From positions 1,922,001-1,986,000 of the forward strand of contig JAWUZG010000005.1 in assembly GCA_036785705.1 (NCBI GenBank): 64,000 nucleotides of DNA. The letters are read 5' to 3'. The translations under genes and the position numbers were made by a program. Source of the stretch: Acanthornis magna. Its lineage: Eukaryota; Chordata; Aves; Passeriformes; Acanthizidae. The notes beneath the pieces are model-generated. The model worked only from the letters and a program-made list of their open reading frames with translations. It was not told where the DNA came from and did not search any database. Shown one piece after another: positions 35,562 through 46,787 of this stretch (positions are counted from its first letter, which is position 1; each line of letters starts with the position of its first letter).

Positions 35562-38337
35562 GTGAGACATCCACCTCACCATCCCACCCAGAGAATGAGG
35601 AAGAAGGTGACTCCTGATCATCCTCACCAGCCCTGCAGCTGCCCCATGGCCTCAAACAGCCTTTCCCTCTCCCCACCCTCAAAATGCAACCACTGCCCCA
35701 TTCCTCCCTCTCTCTGCAAGGAGAACTTTCAGTTGTGGTCTCTGAGGGATAGGCACTGCCCCAGCCAGCCTGGAATAAAGCTAGAGTGGAGAATCAAAGC
35801 CCAGATCCAGGCAGATACTTTGCGGTAACCTAAGATCCAATGAACATCTGGGGAGATTTTTCAAAGGAGCCCGCAAATACTCCCGGGTAGGGGCTCTTGC
35901 TCCATCCTGCATTCACACACACACAGGTGGGCCAGACCAGCCCAAACAGGGTGGAAATACTGTTCCCAGTGCAGATGGGACACAGCAGATGGGATGTCAC
36001 GTGCCAAGAGCCCCAAGCCTGCAGCAGGCAGCAGCTCCTTGGAGAGCTGAGGGACCACAAGCACAGGCACTGACTCAGACCACGGCAAGGATGAGATGGA
36101 AGCAGTAGGTACGTAAGATGTTTTTGTTTTTTCCTGATGTTATCCCCGTTTTCCCAGGTCCCAGGTTCAGACAGCTGTCTGCCATGTGCTTTGGCCAGAC
36201 ACTGAGACGCTAACCATGGGCTGGCATTGCTGTCATGGGCAAAGGGACAATGCCATGGATTGTCTGGGCCGTGCCAGCCTGTTCCCACAGGGATTTTGCA
36301 TGGGCTGAAGTTGGTTGGGATTGGGCGAAGGGTCCTCTGGCTCTGGACCCCTGCCAGAGGAGGATTTGTCCATTATAGTCTCACTTGCTTTTGGGGTGTG
36401 GCCTGAAAGGGAGCATTGGAATATTTGTTGGGGGTTTTCCACAATTTGTTATGAAACCCCTGGGTTTTCCATGCCTTGAATTTGGGAGTAGATACCTTAG
36501 TAAACAATTTTACAGGCGCCTGTCTCCAAGGCAGTGCTTCTCCCCTGTTGGTTTGTAAATGCTATGGAATGAGTGGTGTATTTAACTATTTCTGAGCAAA
36601 GGGGAAGCTGTGGTGCCGTTTACCTGAGGTCAGGCAGAAGTGTGAAAGAAGGGCTTGGAGCAGGAGTCAGACTGCCAAGTCCCCAGCCACCATCCATCCT
36701 TTCTGTCCTTTCCTGGTCTTGTTCCCACTTGCGTTCCTAGGGGGGAAAGTGAAAGAGGTGGAAATTAAATGTGGATTATAAACTCCAGCATCTGTGCTAG
36801 GGGAATCTGCAACCAAGTGCAAGTGGATGAATTTGATTCCGTATTGGCCACTGATTCTTGTCCCAGAGCAAACTGGTTCTGAAACCAGCCCAGAAGCTGA
36901 GACCCCACAGCTCTGAGTCAGGACAAGGGCCACCCTTCCTACCTGAGGTTTAATCAGTTGAATTTCAGTTATTGAGAAGCCATGAGGGAAGCCTGGCCTA
37001 TTTTTGTGTCTTGGAGCCCCCCTGAAAGCCTCAGCCTCAGAAACGTGTTCCAGTGCTTCAGCACACGCTGAGCTTCCCACAGTGTCCCGGGGAGCATTGC
37101 ACCCATATCTGAGCTGTCGTGAGCTAAAGCCAGCAGAAGTAGCTTTCCATTCACACCTTCAGTTTTCGTGTCAACATGCCAGAATGACATGAGGCAGCAG
37201 ATGGATGCAGACCAGGAAGAATATTTGGACATATTAGGCAATGGGGATTGGTCCATTCAGCTCACACATCTCCAGCTGAGACATCGAGAGGCTGCAAAAG
37301 ACCAAACTGGAAGCTTCTCATGAGTGAGAAGCAAAATGGGCTTTGCCCAGGTTTATTGAATATTTTATTTAAACCACCACCTCCTGTCTCAGGCTGCAAA
37401 ACCCAAACCCTGCCCTTTAAATTGCTAACAGAATGACCCCATTTTGATTGGGTTCACAGTCTTTTTCAGAGCTGACACCTTTCCCGTCGGGGGAAGGGTT
37501 GAACAACAGACATCCAGCGAAAATCCAATGTCAACAGCTAAAGGTAAAACACGCTTTTCAGTCAGCTATGGGGTATGGTTCCCAAATACTCTGGTATCTC
37601 TGGTCCTCTGCTTTGTCTGTGAAACTATTACTTTGCATAATAGAAGGGAGCAATGCTGGACCATCTGGGAGCAACGCCATCCATGTATAATTTAGGTTGC
37701 TTCACTCACTCGCCCATCAGCAGCAGGAATAGAGCTTCCTTGTTTCCCTTGATTTCTCAGCTCTGTGCTAGAAAGCCAAGGTCAGAAGCAGCCATGGGGG
37801 AGTGAACTGTACCCTGAACTGGGTTTTGAGTTCTGAGTGCTTGTCAGTGAGATTCCTTCACAACTAGGACATTTCCCCGTTCTTTGTGAGCAAAGAGATG
37901 AAGAACTCAGTAAATACCAGATGGGAGGGGAGACTGGGTATCATCCTATATGCAAATGCCCCGTTCACCTCCAGCAGAGCCTGGGGCCTGGGATCACATC
38001 ACCTGGGCATTGTGCCCTGGGGAATCACCACCGAGGTCAATGTCCCTGCAGTCACTAAGCAGTACCGCACGCACATCCAACGATCGTGAGGGAGGTGCTG
38101 AGCCCACTCATGTCCAGCATGGAGAGACCTGCTCTGAGATCACCCCTGAGGGACACCTCATCCTGGGGACCAAGCCACCTCTTCATCCCCATTGCTGGTT
38201 CTCTTAGAAACCTGAACCAGGGAAACTACCATTTGAAACCATTCCTCTATGCCAAGAGGAATATCTAGACCTTTACTCCTGTTTATCCACTCTTGGTGAG
38301 CGTAGTCAGACGGTGAAGGCCTGGATGCTGGAGTTTA

Positions 38338-38408
38338 TGGCTTAAATCAATGGGATTATTCATGAGTTGAGAGATAACCATGTGCTTTTATGCTTGGCTG
38401 GAGCAGCG
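38338..38408. repeat. Ancient interspersed repeat fragment
   Basis: 'taaatcaatgggattattca', 'tgagttgagagataacc' and 'atgtgcttttatgcttggct' follow the old amniote repeat pattern 'gtcaatgggactactcatg', 'agttaagcatgtgctta' and 'agtgcttggctgga'. Confidence 0.45.
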
Positions 38409-38409
38409 T

Positions 38410-38550
38410 CTCAAGCTGGCAGCTGGGAGTCAAAAGCTCTGAGTCACCGGGTCCCTCCTCTCTGTCCTTCCTGTGTGACCAGTCTGCCCGTGTCTGCTTC
38501 CCTGCCTGCCGCATAAGGAGGATGACAATCGCTTTTATCTGATGCTTGTT
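38410..38550 (+). repeat. Possible MIR/L3-like relic
   Basis: The order 'gagtcaccgggtccc', 'cttcctgtgtgaccagtc', then 'gcataaggaggatgacaatc' resembles the MIR core ('ctgtgtgacc' followed by 'aaaatgaggatgataat'). Divergence is high and only three blocks can be recognised. Confidence 0.35.
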
Positions 38551-38701
38551 TTCAAATGGCCCTAAAGGCCTCTTCTGGCCTGATGAAAATTCAGTAGAAG
38601 CTTGGGCTAGCGTGGAAAGACAGGAGGACATTTAACTAATGAAAGCACTGGGGCTCAGGAAGGCAATTACATCTTTTCTTCCTCCCCACATTCCCACACA
38701 G

Positions 38702-38762
38702 GCTACTGGTGATGGCTGCAAAATCTGCTACAGGCAGAGAGGAGCGGGAGGCCATGGAAAGG
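38702..38762 (+). other. Candidate exon B (61 bp), gene not recognised
   Basis: One of the best acceptors in the window (a 30-base pyrimidine-rich run ending 'acattcccacacag' at 38701) precedes 61 bp ending at a GTGAGA donor (38763). In the frame after one base it encodes L-L-V-M-A-A-K-S-A-T-G-R-E-E-R-E-A-M-E-R, a charged helical segment, and ends on a codon boundary. This joins in phase with candidate exons A and C. A second frame is also open; the third is closed. Confidence 0.18.
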
Positions 38763-39346
38763 GTGAGACGAGGCCCTCTGAGCTGGGGGAAGGCTCTGGG
38801 GGGTGGTGGTTGGGGTGACCAGCACAGCAGATTCCCAGCAGTAGTTACACCTTAAAAGAGGCTCCTTTCAATTAAAAACTTGATCCTGCAAGCCTCTGCT
38901 TCACATATGTACTTTGTAAAACAAAAACATGCACAAAAACTAGAGACAAAGAGAGATACATGGGCCAGTTGCATGTATTTTATGCCCTAATTTGCAGTAA
39001 GTTCCCAGAGAAGAGACCGAGAGGGTTTTCCACATTAGCATATACCTCTCTGAATAAAAGATGATTTTAAATACAGGCTCCATCCCTTCCTGTGCTGTTC
39101 CTGTGCAGTGCTGGTCAGTACTGTTGTGGAATCTCTCTCCCTGTGGACCTGTGCAGAGCAGGCAGTGCAGCAGTGGCCTGCAGGACCCACTGAGTGCTGA
39201 GCTTTAGGAGAGACAAGCAGTGCAAACTGCCCAGGGTGCAGAGGGCTGACTGGATCGAGGGCTGATGGAGCCTTTACCTTGTCTAATTGCCCCCTTGCTA
39301 CCATTCCTGGGAGGAGAAGTTGCTCTTGCAGCCCTGCTTCAGTGCA

Positions 39347-39363
39347 CCCCCCTTTTTGGGGGG
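39347..39363. repeat. C6-T5-G6 hairpin
   Basis: Six C, five T, six G form a strong short stem-loop in a GC-rich pocket (39050-39540) between AT-rich flanks. A small stem-loop also occurs at 11379-11391 ('ccccattggggg' type). Confidence 0.85.
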
Positions 39364-39784
39364 AGCTGCCTTTGGCGTGTGCCTGTAAGATGGGCTGCTC
39401 TGCACCTCCCTGTTGGTTAGCAGGTCCAATAGGAGAGTGTGAGAAACCCTGTGCAGCTACAGCTGCTGTGCCCAGGAGAGCGTGCAGGCAGAGGAGCTGT
39501 GGGCGTCCCCCCAGCTGCCCCAGCACATTAGTAAATATAATTGCTCTCACTTTCCGTTGATAGACATCAAAAAGCAATTAAGATTCAAGCTCTTCAAATT
39601 GATAGCTCTCCTGAATTTGAAACATTTTTCATTATTTGGCTGGTATCACTGCCTAGATTAGATTTTTTTTTTTAAGGGAAGGTTAAAATAAACAGTATTT
39701 ATGGTTTAATTATTTGAATGACTAAGAAGCTCCAGCTTTATTTTAACTTCACAGAGGACCGGGAGATGTTTTTAATGATATGTT

Positions 39785-40080
39785 TTACTCACATAGGACC
39801 TTTCATCCAAGGATCTCAAACTGCTTTTCAAATAATTAATTAATCCTTGTACCTCTCCATGAGACAGTTATTATCTCTGATGTTGCTGATGGGTAAGCAA
39901 AGGCACAAAGACGTCAAGGCACAAACTGTTTTCCAAATATTAATTAACTAATTCTCTCACCACTCTGTGAGACTATTACTATCTCTGCCACTACCAATGG
40001 GTAAACTAAGGCCCAAATCTGCGAGTAACTCACCCGAGGCCATGCAGGTGAGTCAGGAGCAGAACTGGGAATAGCTATGA
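39785..40080. repeat. Ancient L3/MIR-like repeat with internal duplication
   Basis: Recognised by 'tcatccaaggatctcaaac', an 'aattaattaatcc' segment, 'gggtaaactaaggcccaaa', and 'gaggccatgcaggtgagtc' followed by 'gcagaactgggaatag'. This order matches the ancient amniote repeat whose consensus contains 'ggggaaactgaggcacag' and 'caaggtcacacag'. A GTGAGT at 40048 inside it looks like a splice donor but is part of the repeat. Two diverged copies of the central part lie head to tail (see the separate entry). Confidence 0.6.
39817..40026. repeat. Diverged tandem duplication, 2 x about 105 bp
   Basis: Copy 1 (39817-39921) and copy 2 (39922-40026) share the same order of blocks. Each has 'caaactg(c/t)tttt(c)caaat', an 'attaattaa' tract, 'gaga-c-gttattatctctg' or 'gagactattactatctctg', and 'aatgggtaa(g/a)c(t)aa(a)ggc'. 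They differ at roughly a quarter of positions by eye. The duplication is inside the L3/MIR-like repeat and is old. Confidence 0.65.
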
Positions 40081-42862
40081 GCAGTCTCTGAGCTCATTGT
40101 TTCCAGCAAGGCCTACGCCATATTCCTGACAATGGGCAGTGCATTCCCTGGTGTGAAGCACAGCTGAAACCAGCTGCTTTATGAAAATATTTCCTCTGGT
40201 CTGTCTTCATCCATTGGAGATCATGTTTGCCCACATCAATCTGCAGTTTCTTTTGAACTTGTTGTGGCGGGCAGAAGCCAGAGTAACTACGAGAAGAATG
40301 ATTGGTTTAAAGGACCTGGGGAGCTTTGGGATGCTCTGGTGGTGGGGCTTTCCAGCAGCACACAGTGCTTCTAGAGCTCATCCCCGCACCCATCCTGTGT
40401 GGCATCCTCAGGCCAGGCAGCCTCAGGCTCAGCCAGGCACAGGGTTCCATGTGCAGGGCATGCATTGCTCCTCTCTGCTCTGCCCCAGCCTGCAGCCCCG
40501 GAGCAAGCACGTGCAGGGCCCCAAGTGTGATCACACGAGCTGCTGTACCTGTGTGGGTGTGTACTGCCCTTGTTGCCCACCTTCTCCTGTGGCACCTGGC
40601 AGTGGGGTGTTTTTAAGGGTCCGTGCAAGAGAATGTGGAGAAACGTGGGGACCCTGCGGGCCAGGGCCTCTCAGCAGCCAAACCCACCTTGTTCCTTGCA
40701 GTCCATCAGCTCAGATTGGTGTGTGTTCATCCCATGGAGCAAAAGCTTTCTGTCCTCCCCAAGGGGAAGAGGAAAAGGCAGGAAGCTGGAGGCACTCTCT
40801 GCCCTCAGGAAGGGTCCAGCTGTAGGATTCTCTGCACAGGCTCCTAAACCCTCACCACAAGCACATCACAGCTGAGCTATTTCAAACATGGGCTTGGCCC
40901 CATCAAATGCAATCTCATTTCCACATGAAAGGGCTGGAGGAATATGAAGCTAGCTCATCTGTATTGATAAAAATTTGGCGTTACTTTCCCCCAGTTATCT
41001 AAGCTTTCTGTGTACATTGATCACAACACAAAAACCTGGAAGATGGGGAACATCTCAGTTGTCTTTCTGGGGGTGGGTTTTTTATGGGTTGCTTTTTGGG
41101 TTTGTTTTTATTTTTTGGTCGATTATTGGTTTTTTTCCCCTAAACTTCCTTTTTCCAGTTCCACTCTGCCGGAATCTGCTCCATCCACTCTGCAATTTGG
41201 ATGCCTCACTCTCCGTGCTCCAGCTCTGATGCAAGTGCTCGGGTGCCGTGTTTGCCAAAGCTGGCACGAGCATCCAGTGCTCGTCTAGACGCACTCTATC
41301 TGTGGCACTAATGCCAGGCTGCCACAGGCTGAGCCCAGCGTTCGTCAGAGCTCTGCCCACGGTCAGCACTTTGATCTTTATCCTTGAAAACCACAGCCAC
41401 TGACAAAGGTAAAATGAATTTCTGACTTGGAAAGATTTTGATGGCATTCCCCTGTTTTGGTTTGTGTTTTTTTTTTCCTCCTCTCCTCTGCTCTTCCAGC
41501 TGAACTTCATCATAAAGCTTCTGATTACAGCTGCAGCTCCAGGACCAGAGAGAGGTCATGCTGTCTTGCTTTCTGCTGGTTTAAAATCTGAGGGGGAAAC
41601 CCTGGGACACTTCTGAGACAGTCTGCCAGTGAGTGAAATGTAAACTGTAATGGGAATCAGAGATAGAAGGCCCTCAGGATGTGGTCTTGTACCTTCTTTA
41701 AAAAAACAAACCAAAACGAAATCATCCTGAATAGGGCCAAGTGCCAAGAGCAGGAGAGAATGAAACTATTTGGTGTTAGATTTCTAGCTGGAAATCTGCA
41801 GCCTGCCAAGCACTGCTATTTCCCTCCATGTAGCACTGTTGAAGCAGAGGCAAGGGCCTTCTATCAGACATTGTATAGGCACTTTGTGAGGGATTGCCCT
41901 GCCTGGAGGTGCTCATCATTGTATGTTCCTGGTGAGCAAATCCAGTGTTGCTGCTGCATCTGCTTGATGGGAAGGGTCACACAGGGCACCTGAATTCCTT
42001 GAAGGGCTCCAGGTGCCTTCATGGCAGCGGTCTGGTCAAGGTTGTTGAAGATGGCATCTTTGCTGGTGAGCTGCTGGCTCTGAAAGTGACGGCTGTGCTG
42101 TCACACGCAGCTGGACACTGGTGCCTCTTGTGTGCAGCCATTTCTGACACTTTTCCCTGCTCCAAGTTGCAGGGATTGGCTCACTGAGCGGAAGTTCTGC
42201 AGATCTCTTAGCAGCTCTCTCCACTAGAGAAAGTCAGCAGCTTTGAGCCAGACTTTTCTCTTCATAAGGTTATAAAAGCCAGTGGTGAGATGACTTATCC
42301 CTTTGAATTTACTGGAGGAAGCACTTTACAGGAGGGACATTCAGTAAGGTACTTCCACCAACCTGGATGAATTTCAATAGAAACAGAGGAGGGGGTTCCT
42401 CCCACTGGGCCTGGAATAAGAGCAGAGATTTAAAGAACTGGAGATTAATACCACAGACAGTGTAAAAGGGGGAGGCTTTGATTGAGGGATGTGGACAGTG
42501 TGTTATCTGCATATCTGTAAAAATCTTCTGAGGACTGGGAGTGAAATCCTGGTTCACTGAAGTCTACAGGATTTTCACCACAGCTGGCCAGGTGGGCCCA
42601 GCTCTGTCCCTAAGCACCTGCGTGGAGAAGTCCAGAGGCCTTAGTGGTGGTAGTGACTCCGGAAGCACCAACAGTGATGGCCAGTCCCAAAGGCAGAATG
42701 TCCCAGAGTGGATTTTGGTATGTCCAGCTCCTGGCTAGGAAAGCCCATTTGTCAAAATGGGCTTTGTTAAACAAACAAGCACAAAACAAGTCTGCCTTTG
42801 AGGTGACTGGTTCAAAGCTGGAGCTGGCTGAAAACGTTCCTCTTGTCATATAAATATCACAT

Positions 42863-42873
42863 ACACACACACA
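42863..42873. repeat. Short (CA)n microsatellite
   Basis: Five and a half perfect CA units. Too short to be strongly polymorphic. Confidence 0.9.
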
Positions 42874-43716
42874 TGGTTGGCAAGGAGAACCTTATATAGG
42901 TGGCATGTCTGTTTTAGATAGAAGGATGTTTACATTTTATGTGCATTAACTCACATAGCTACATATCCCTAATATCCAAAGAAGTGTTTTTCCCTGGTTT
43001 TTCCGAACACTTCACCGGTTGATTCACAGATGCCAAATGTTGAGACAATATGTTAAAGAGTAATGTTGACAGTTTCCCATGGAGAGTTTTCTGCAGCCTT
43101 GGAGAAGTTCTACTCAACATTTGTTTTGAGATTCGAAGGAATTTGATTAACATTTTGCTGTTGCCCATTCCTGAGTACTCTGAGTTGAGCTGGGATGGGA
43201 GGAGCACTTGATGAGTAAAGCTCTTCTCTTATTTACAGCCTCATCGAAACAATGAAGTAGCAGGAATCTCCTTGGAGAGCAATGGATCACAGCACTTGTC
43301 AAGATGATTTCCAAATCAAAGATGACTTCCAAAGGAGCAGCAAGGGTATAATTTTTGAGCCAATCAAGCCAATGGCAAAAATTCCAATTTCTGCACAATA
43401 TTCTTAATGGAGCCTCTGAAATGTTGGCGTTTCACATATTATATATTATATATTGCATTGTGGCTAAAAGGTCCTGTCCAAATTCAGCATCTGTGTGCCT
43501 TACAGAGGAATGACCCTAAAAAGGAGTGATGAAAAAGGTCGGTCTAGTTTAAAAACAAATATCACGTTTATAATCAGACCAAATGGAGAATGAAGAATTC
43601 AGTACTTGATACTGACACCTGCTACTTGCAAAATATATCCACCACTAGAAAAACATATCTGTGAGAGTTTGGAAAATTTTGGTCACTGATTTGTTCCCCC
43701 TTTGTTTCCATTTCAG

Positions 43717-43804
43717 TCACTGGTCCATCTGTCCAATGACAGCACTGACATTGCTAAATGTCACAAAGTGAAGCTGCTGGAGTTGCTCCATGTGCTGGTT
43801 CCAG
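43717..43804 (+). other. Candidate exon C (88 bp), gene not recognised
   Basis: The acceptor 'cccctttgtttccatttcag' (to 43716) and donor CCAG|GTGAGA (43805) flank 88 bp with a single open frame, in phase 0. It encodes 29 residues starting S-L-V-H-L-S-N-D and ending L-L-E-L-L-H-V-L-V-P. The pattern of a polar linker followed by a leucine-rich helix would suit a HEAT/ARM-like repeat or another helical domain, but I cannot assign a family. The phase matches candidate exon B. Confidence 0.2.
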
Positions 43805-45624
43805 GTGAGATGGCAGCAGGAACAGCTGCACTTCTTACTGAAACAAAACAAGAGAAAAGAAGTATTTGCTAATGTTTTTGGATGTAGTTGTTAGGTCCCA
43901 GGCACAGAGATTAGTCAGAGTACCCATAAATATCGCTGTCACTGAACTCTGATTTCCAAGTTCCTTGCTCCCAACACCCACCGGCTGTGAAAACGCAGCA
44001 GAGCTCTGGCTGTTGGTCTGGGAAAACCTTCTGGGATTTGCCCGGTTCTTGGTCCCCCACCAGGCCATTTCGGGAGGGGAAGCAAAAGGCACATCCATAT
44101 GGCACATCCCCTGGTAGGAAAATGCCCCCATTGTAAATTCTGTGGCACAGGTGACCCCTCGAGCTCCGTTTCCGATGTCACAGCTTCCAGTGACATCACT
44201 GGGAAGGGATCAGCCCCAGGGTGACAGAGCAGATGTGGAGGCTGGCAAAACACCCAGGGCAAGTATCGTAAGTGCTCAGGTCAGTGTTCTCTCTTCTCTG
44301 CACGTCTCTGTTGGGAACCAAGCTGACAGAGTCCTGGTCCCAGTAAATATGGCCGTTCTGACACTGTCATTTAAGAAAATTCTGTTTCCCAGAGAAAACC
44401 TCAGACAAAAGAACCAACCCAAAATATTTATCACTTCACACTATGTTAATGCAAACAAAAACATTGCACGCTACAATAAATCAATTACTGAGTCTTACCA
44501 GAACAAACTGATATTCCCATGTGGCCAATTTCAAGCTGGAAGGGTTTGGGTTGGTTTTCACTATTAATATTCTTTCATAATGGAGAAGGCATTTTTCAAT
44601 TGAATGAAAAACTTTGCCTCCAAAAATGTCCAGTTTCATTGAAAGATTTAGAGGTTTCAACAAGAAAAAACTAAGACCAGCAATTCAATGATTGCCTGAG
44701 TGAAACATTTCTTCAGTATTCCCCCTCTCCCCATCACCTTAAAAAAGTCAAAAAGTAAAATATTAACTGAAAGAACCAAATCCATCCATGTCATCAACAT
44801 TTTTCATGGGGGAGAGTCGTAGTGCCTGGCTACCTCCACCATTTACTTTGCAATAACGATATGTTTATGTGTTAACCCCGAAATTAGCTCGGCCGAGCTG
44901 GGAATGCCCACAAGGACTCTCTGAGGGCCATATCTGTACCTGCAGAGCAGGGCTGGGGGCAGTCTCACACAGGCAGGGCCGGCAGGAGAGAGTCCCCCGC
45001 ATTTGCAGAAGCAAACAGAGCTCGGCCAAGCCTGGCTGAATGGCACCATTTAAGCCTCAAAGGAGAGCCCAAGTGCCAGCCAGCACAAGGAGATAAGGAG
45101 CACCCCGGAGAAGGGCACAAAGGTAGCACTGATGAGCAGCGCTTGGCTTCGCTCCCACAGGGGTCACAGCTGGGTCCTCTATTAAATTTTTCAACACAGC
45201 AGTATTGAGAATTATACCAAGTTACTCACTAGTATGTGACAGTCCTGGCATAAGCAAAGACAGTCAAAGGCTCTGTTATCTACTTTTATAAGCTGGAGAA
45301 TTTGGCTCTGAGGAGACAAAGGTCCAGTAGAGCATGTGGGGAGTACCACTCGTGTGAGTAATGTGGTACCTTTGTCTCTCTGAAGGTGCATCCTGTGCTT
45401 AGCTACAAGAGCCTCCATCTGGAAGTAACAGTGATTGGTAAAAATATGCCTATTCTGAATTTTAAAAAATTATCTGTTATGCTACAAGGAGAAACTATTT
45501 CTTTTTCATTACCAGTATCCTGTTGGAGCTGAAGTTCCAGTTTGCACACGTAGCATCCAGGTTCATCAAACCAAATCATCAGTGTGGCAAAATTGTTCCT
45601 GGTCATTTCTCTGTTCATTTTCAG

Positions 45625-45708
45625 TGTCCCATCCTATCAGCTCAAACTGAGTTGGGAAAAGGTAAAGCAACGAGAACAAGCAGTTTTTAAGGTTGCACTG
45701 AGTAGAAG
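45625..45708 (+). other. Candidate exon E (84 bp), gene not recognised
   Basis: A strong acceptor ('tttctctgttcattttcag', to 45624) and a strong donor (AGAAG|GTAAGA, 45709) enclose 84 bp. Only the frame after one base is open throughout. It encodes 27 residues including Q-L-K-L-S-W-E-K-V-K-Q-R-E-Q-A-V-F-K, a lysine- and glutamine-rich helix-like segment. A second possible donor lies inside at 45662. Its phase does not follow directly from candidate exon C, so they would need an intervening exon or belong to different transcripts. Confidence 0.2.
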
Positions 45709-46054
45709 GTAAGAAAATATAATAAATTTTATTTCATGACTTCTTGCCAATTGCTAGAAATGTGCAGTCCATATGAATGCATATAACAAGGAGGGAATGT
45801 TGGGAAAACCAATAAAGATTTTGTGGTCTTAACTATAATGAATGTAGTTTGATATAGAGTCTGTTTTTCACTGCATGGCAAAATGAATCATAAAATACTG
45901 GACCTTGAAACTCCTGCATTTTTTAACAATAGCCTGGGGACAGTTTACAGTGTAATGAATTGTAATTAACCCACCTTCAAAATCTTTTATGAGTATTTTG
46001 CCAATTAGCTTCGCATGCTTGCTAATGACTCATGGCCAGCGCATGTCTTTACAG

Positions 46055-46123
46055 AGCGGGGTTTACAGCACACACCAGCCTGGGAAGGCAGCAGAGGGAC
46101 ACAGGATGGGGAGGGAGATGCAG
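46055..46123 (+). other. Candidate exon D (69 bp), gene not recognised
   Basis: The acceptor 'gcgcatgtctttacag' (to 46054) and donor ATGCAG|GTAAGA (46124) flank 69 bp. All three frames are open, so the frame carries no information. It can continue candidate exon C or candidate exon E in phase. It is GC-rich relative to its flanks. It may equally be a non-coding exon or chance. Confidence 0.12.
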
Positions 46124-46602
46124 GTAAGACCAAAGCAGTCCTAGCAACCTACATATTTCAGCATTCATAGAGCCTTTGCTGCTCTCCCAGCCCCAAAATA
46201 ACTGCAATAATGTATAGCGACGTCAAAAGGCTTTGGTTTCCGAAGGATTGCGAGGAATGCAAAGGGCTCAAGTCCTGACATCTGTTGTTACTTAGTACTA
46301 ACATATATAATGCTGCTAATTGCTGAGCCATCTTTGTTTTCCTTACTTAGCACTAGGGTTAGAATTATTTTATTTTTGTGGTTCATGGCTTCCTGCCACT
46401 TGCAACACAAAGTCCACTCTAAAGAAAATAAAACAACTACCAGGCTGCCTACCAACAGTGTGTGTGGAGGGCTGGGGCTGTTTCTTGCCCCCCTTCTGTT
46501 TTGGGTTGTGTTTTTGTTGGTTTTTGGGGTTTTATTAATGAAGGTAAGAAGAGACAGCAGAGCTGGGACCTGACCAGTGTCACACCAAAAGGCCACATGG
46601 GC

Positions 46603-46662
46603 CAGTATGCCGTGTCCCAGTATGCCATGTCCCAGTATGCCATGTCCCAGTATGCCATGTCC
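46603..46662. repeat. 15-bp minisatellite, four units
   Basis: Four head-to-tail copies of 'cagtatgccatgtcc' run from 46603 to 46662; the first has one change (g for a). Because the unit is a multiple of three, the array stays open in all its frames. In one plus frame it encodes repeats of Q-Y-A-(V/M)-S, inside a 122-codon open stretch (46462-46830), and in the minus strand repeats of A-Y-W-D-M. The near-identity of units means the expansion is recent. It lies just left of the large antisense CR1/L3 relic. I see no evidence that it is translated. Confidence 0.95.
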
Positions 46663-46787
46663 CAGCAGAGCCCGGAGGCAGTGCAGGCAGTGCAGAATCA
46701 ATCCCTCCCCTGCGGTACCCTCCTCGCTCCAGGCAATCCGCGGTTTATGGATTTCCCAAAGCAGAGGCTGCCTCCAGACCAGTGTGT

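Larger units (their letters stand above)
35565..38700. other. Non-coding stretch between candidate exons A and B
   Basis: If the candidate gene is real, this is intron. It holds a 152-codon minus frame (35830-36288) and a 74-bp splice-bracketed segment (37470-37543) whose open frames do not fit the A-B phase. Two old repeat fragments lie at 38338-38550. Confidence 0.5.
38765..43715. other. Non-coding stretch between candidate exons B and C
   Basis: Includes a GC-rich pocket (39050-39540) with a 180-codon minus frame and the C6-T5-G6 hairpin, the L3/MIR-like repeat (39785-40080), a 214-codon plus frame (40181-40825) that is the window's longest but lacks any recognisable domain, and G/T-rich runs at 41065-41140. 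Confidence 0.5.

Noticed and set aside
37470..37543. Splice-bracketed 74-bp segment as an extra exon between candidate exons A and B
   Set aside because: Neither of its open frames preserves the A-to-B phase, so it would break the proposed chain. The donor GTAAAA is modest.
40043..40054. Strong donor ATGCAG|GTGAGT
   Set aside because: It is part of the L3/MIR-like repeat consensus region and has no matching acceptor.
40181..40825. 214-codon plus-strand ORF, the longest in the window
   Set aside because: No domain, low-complexity Pro/Ser/Cys-rich composition, GC-rich stretch, and opposite-strand frames are open over the same bases. Length is within chance for 64 kb.
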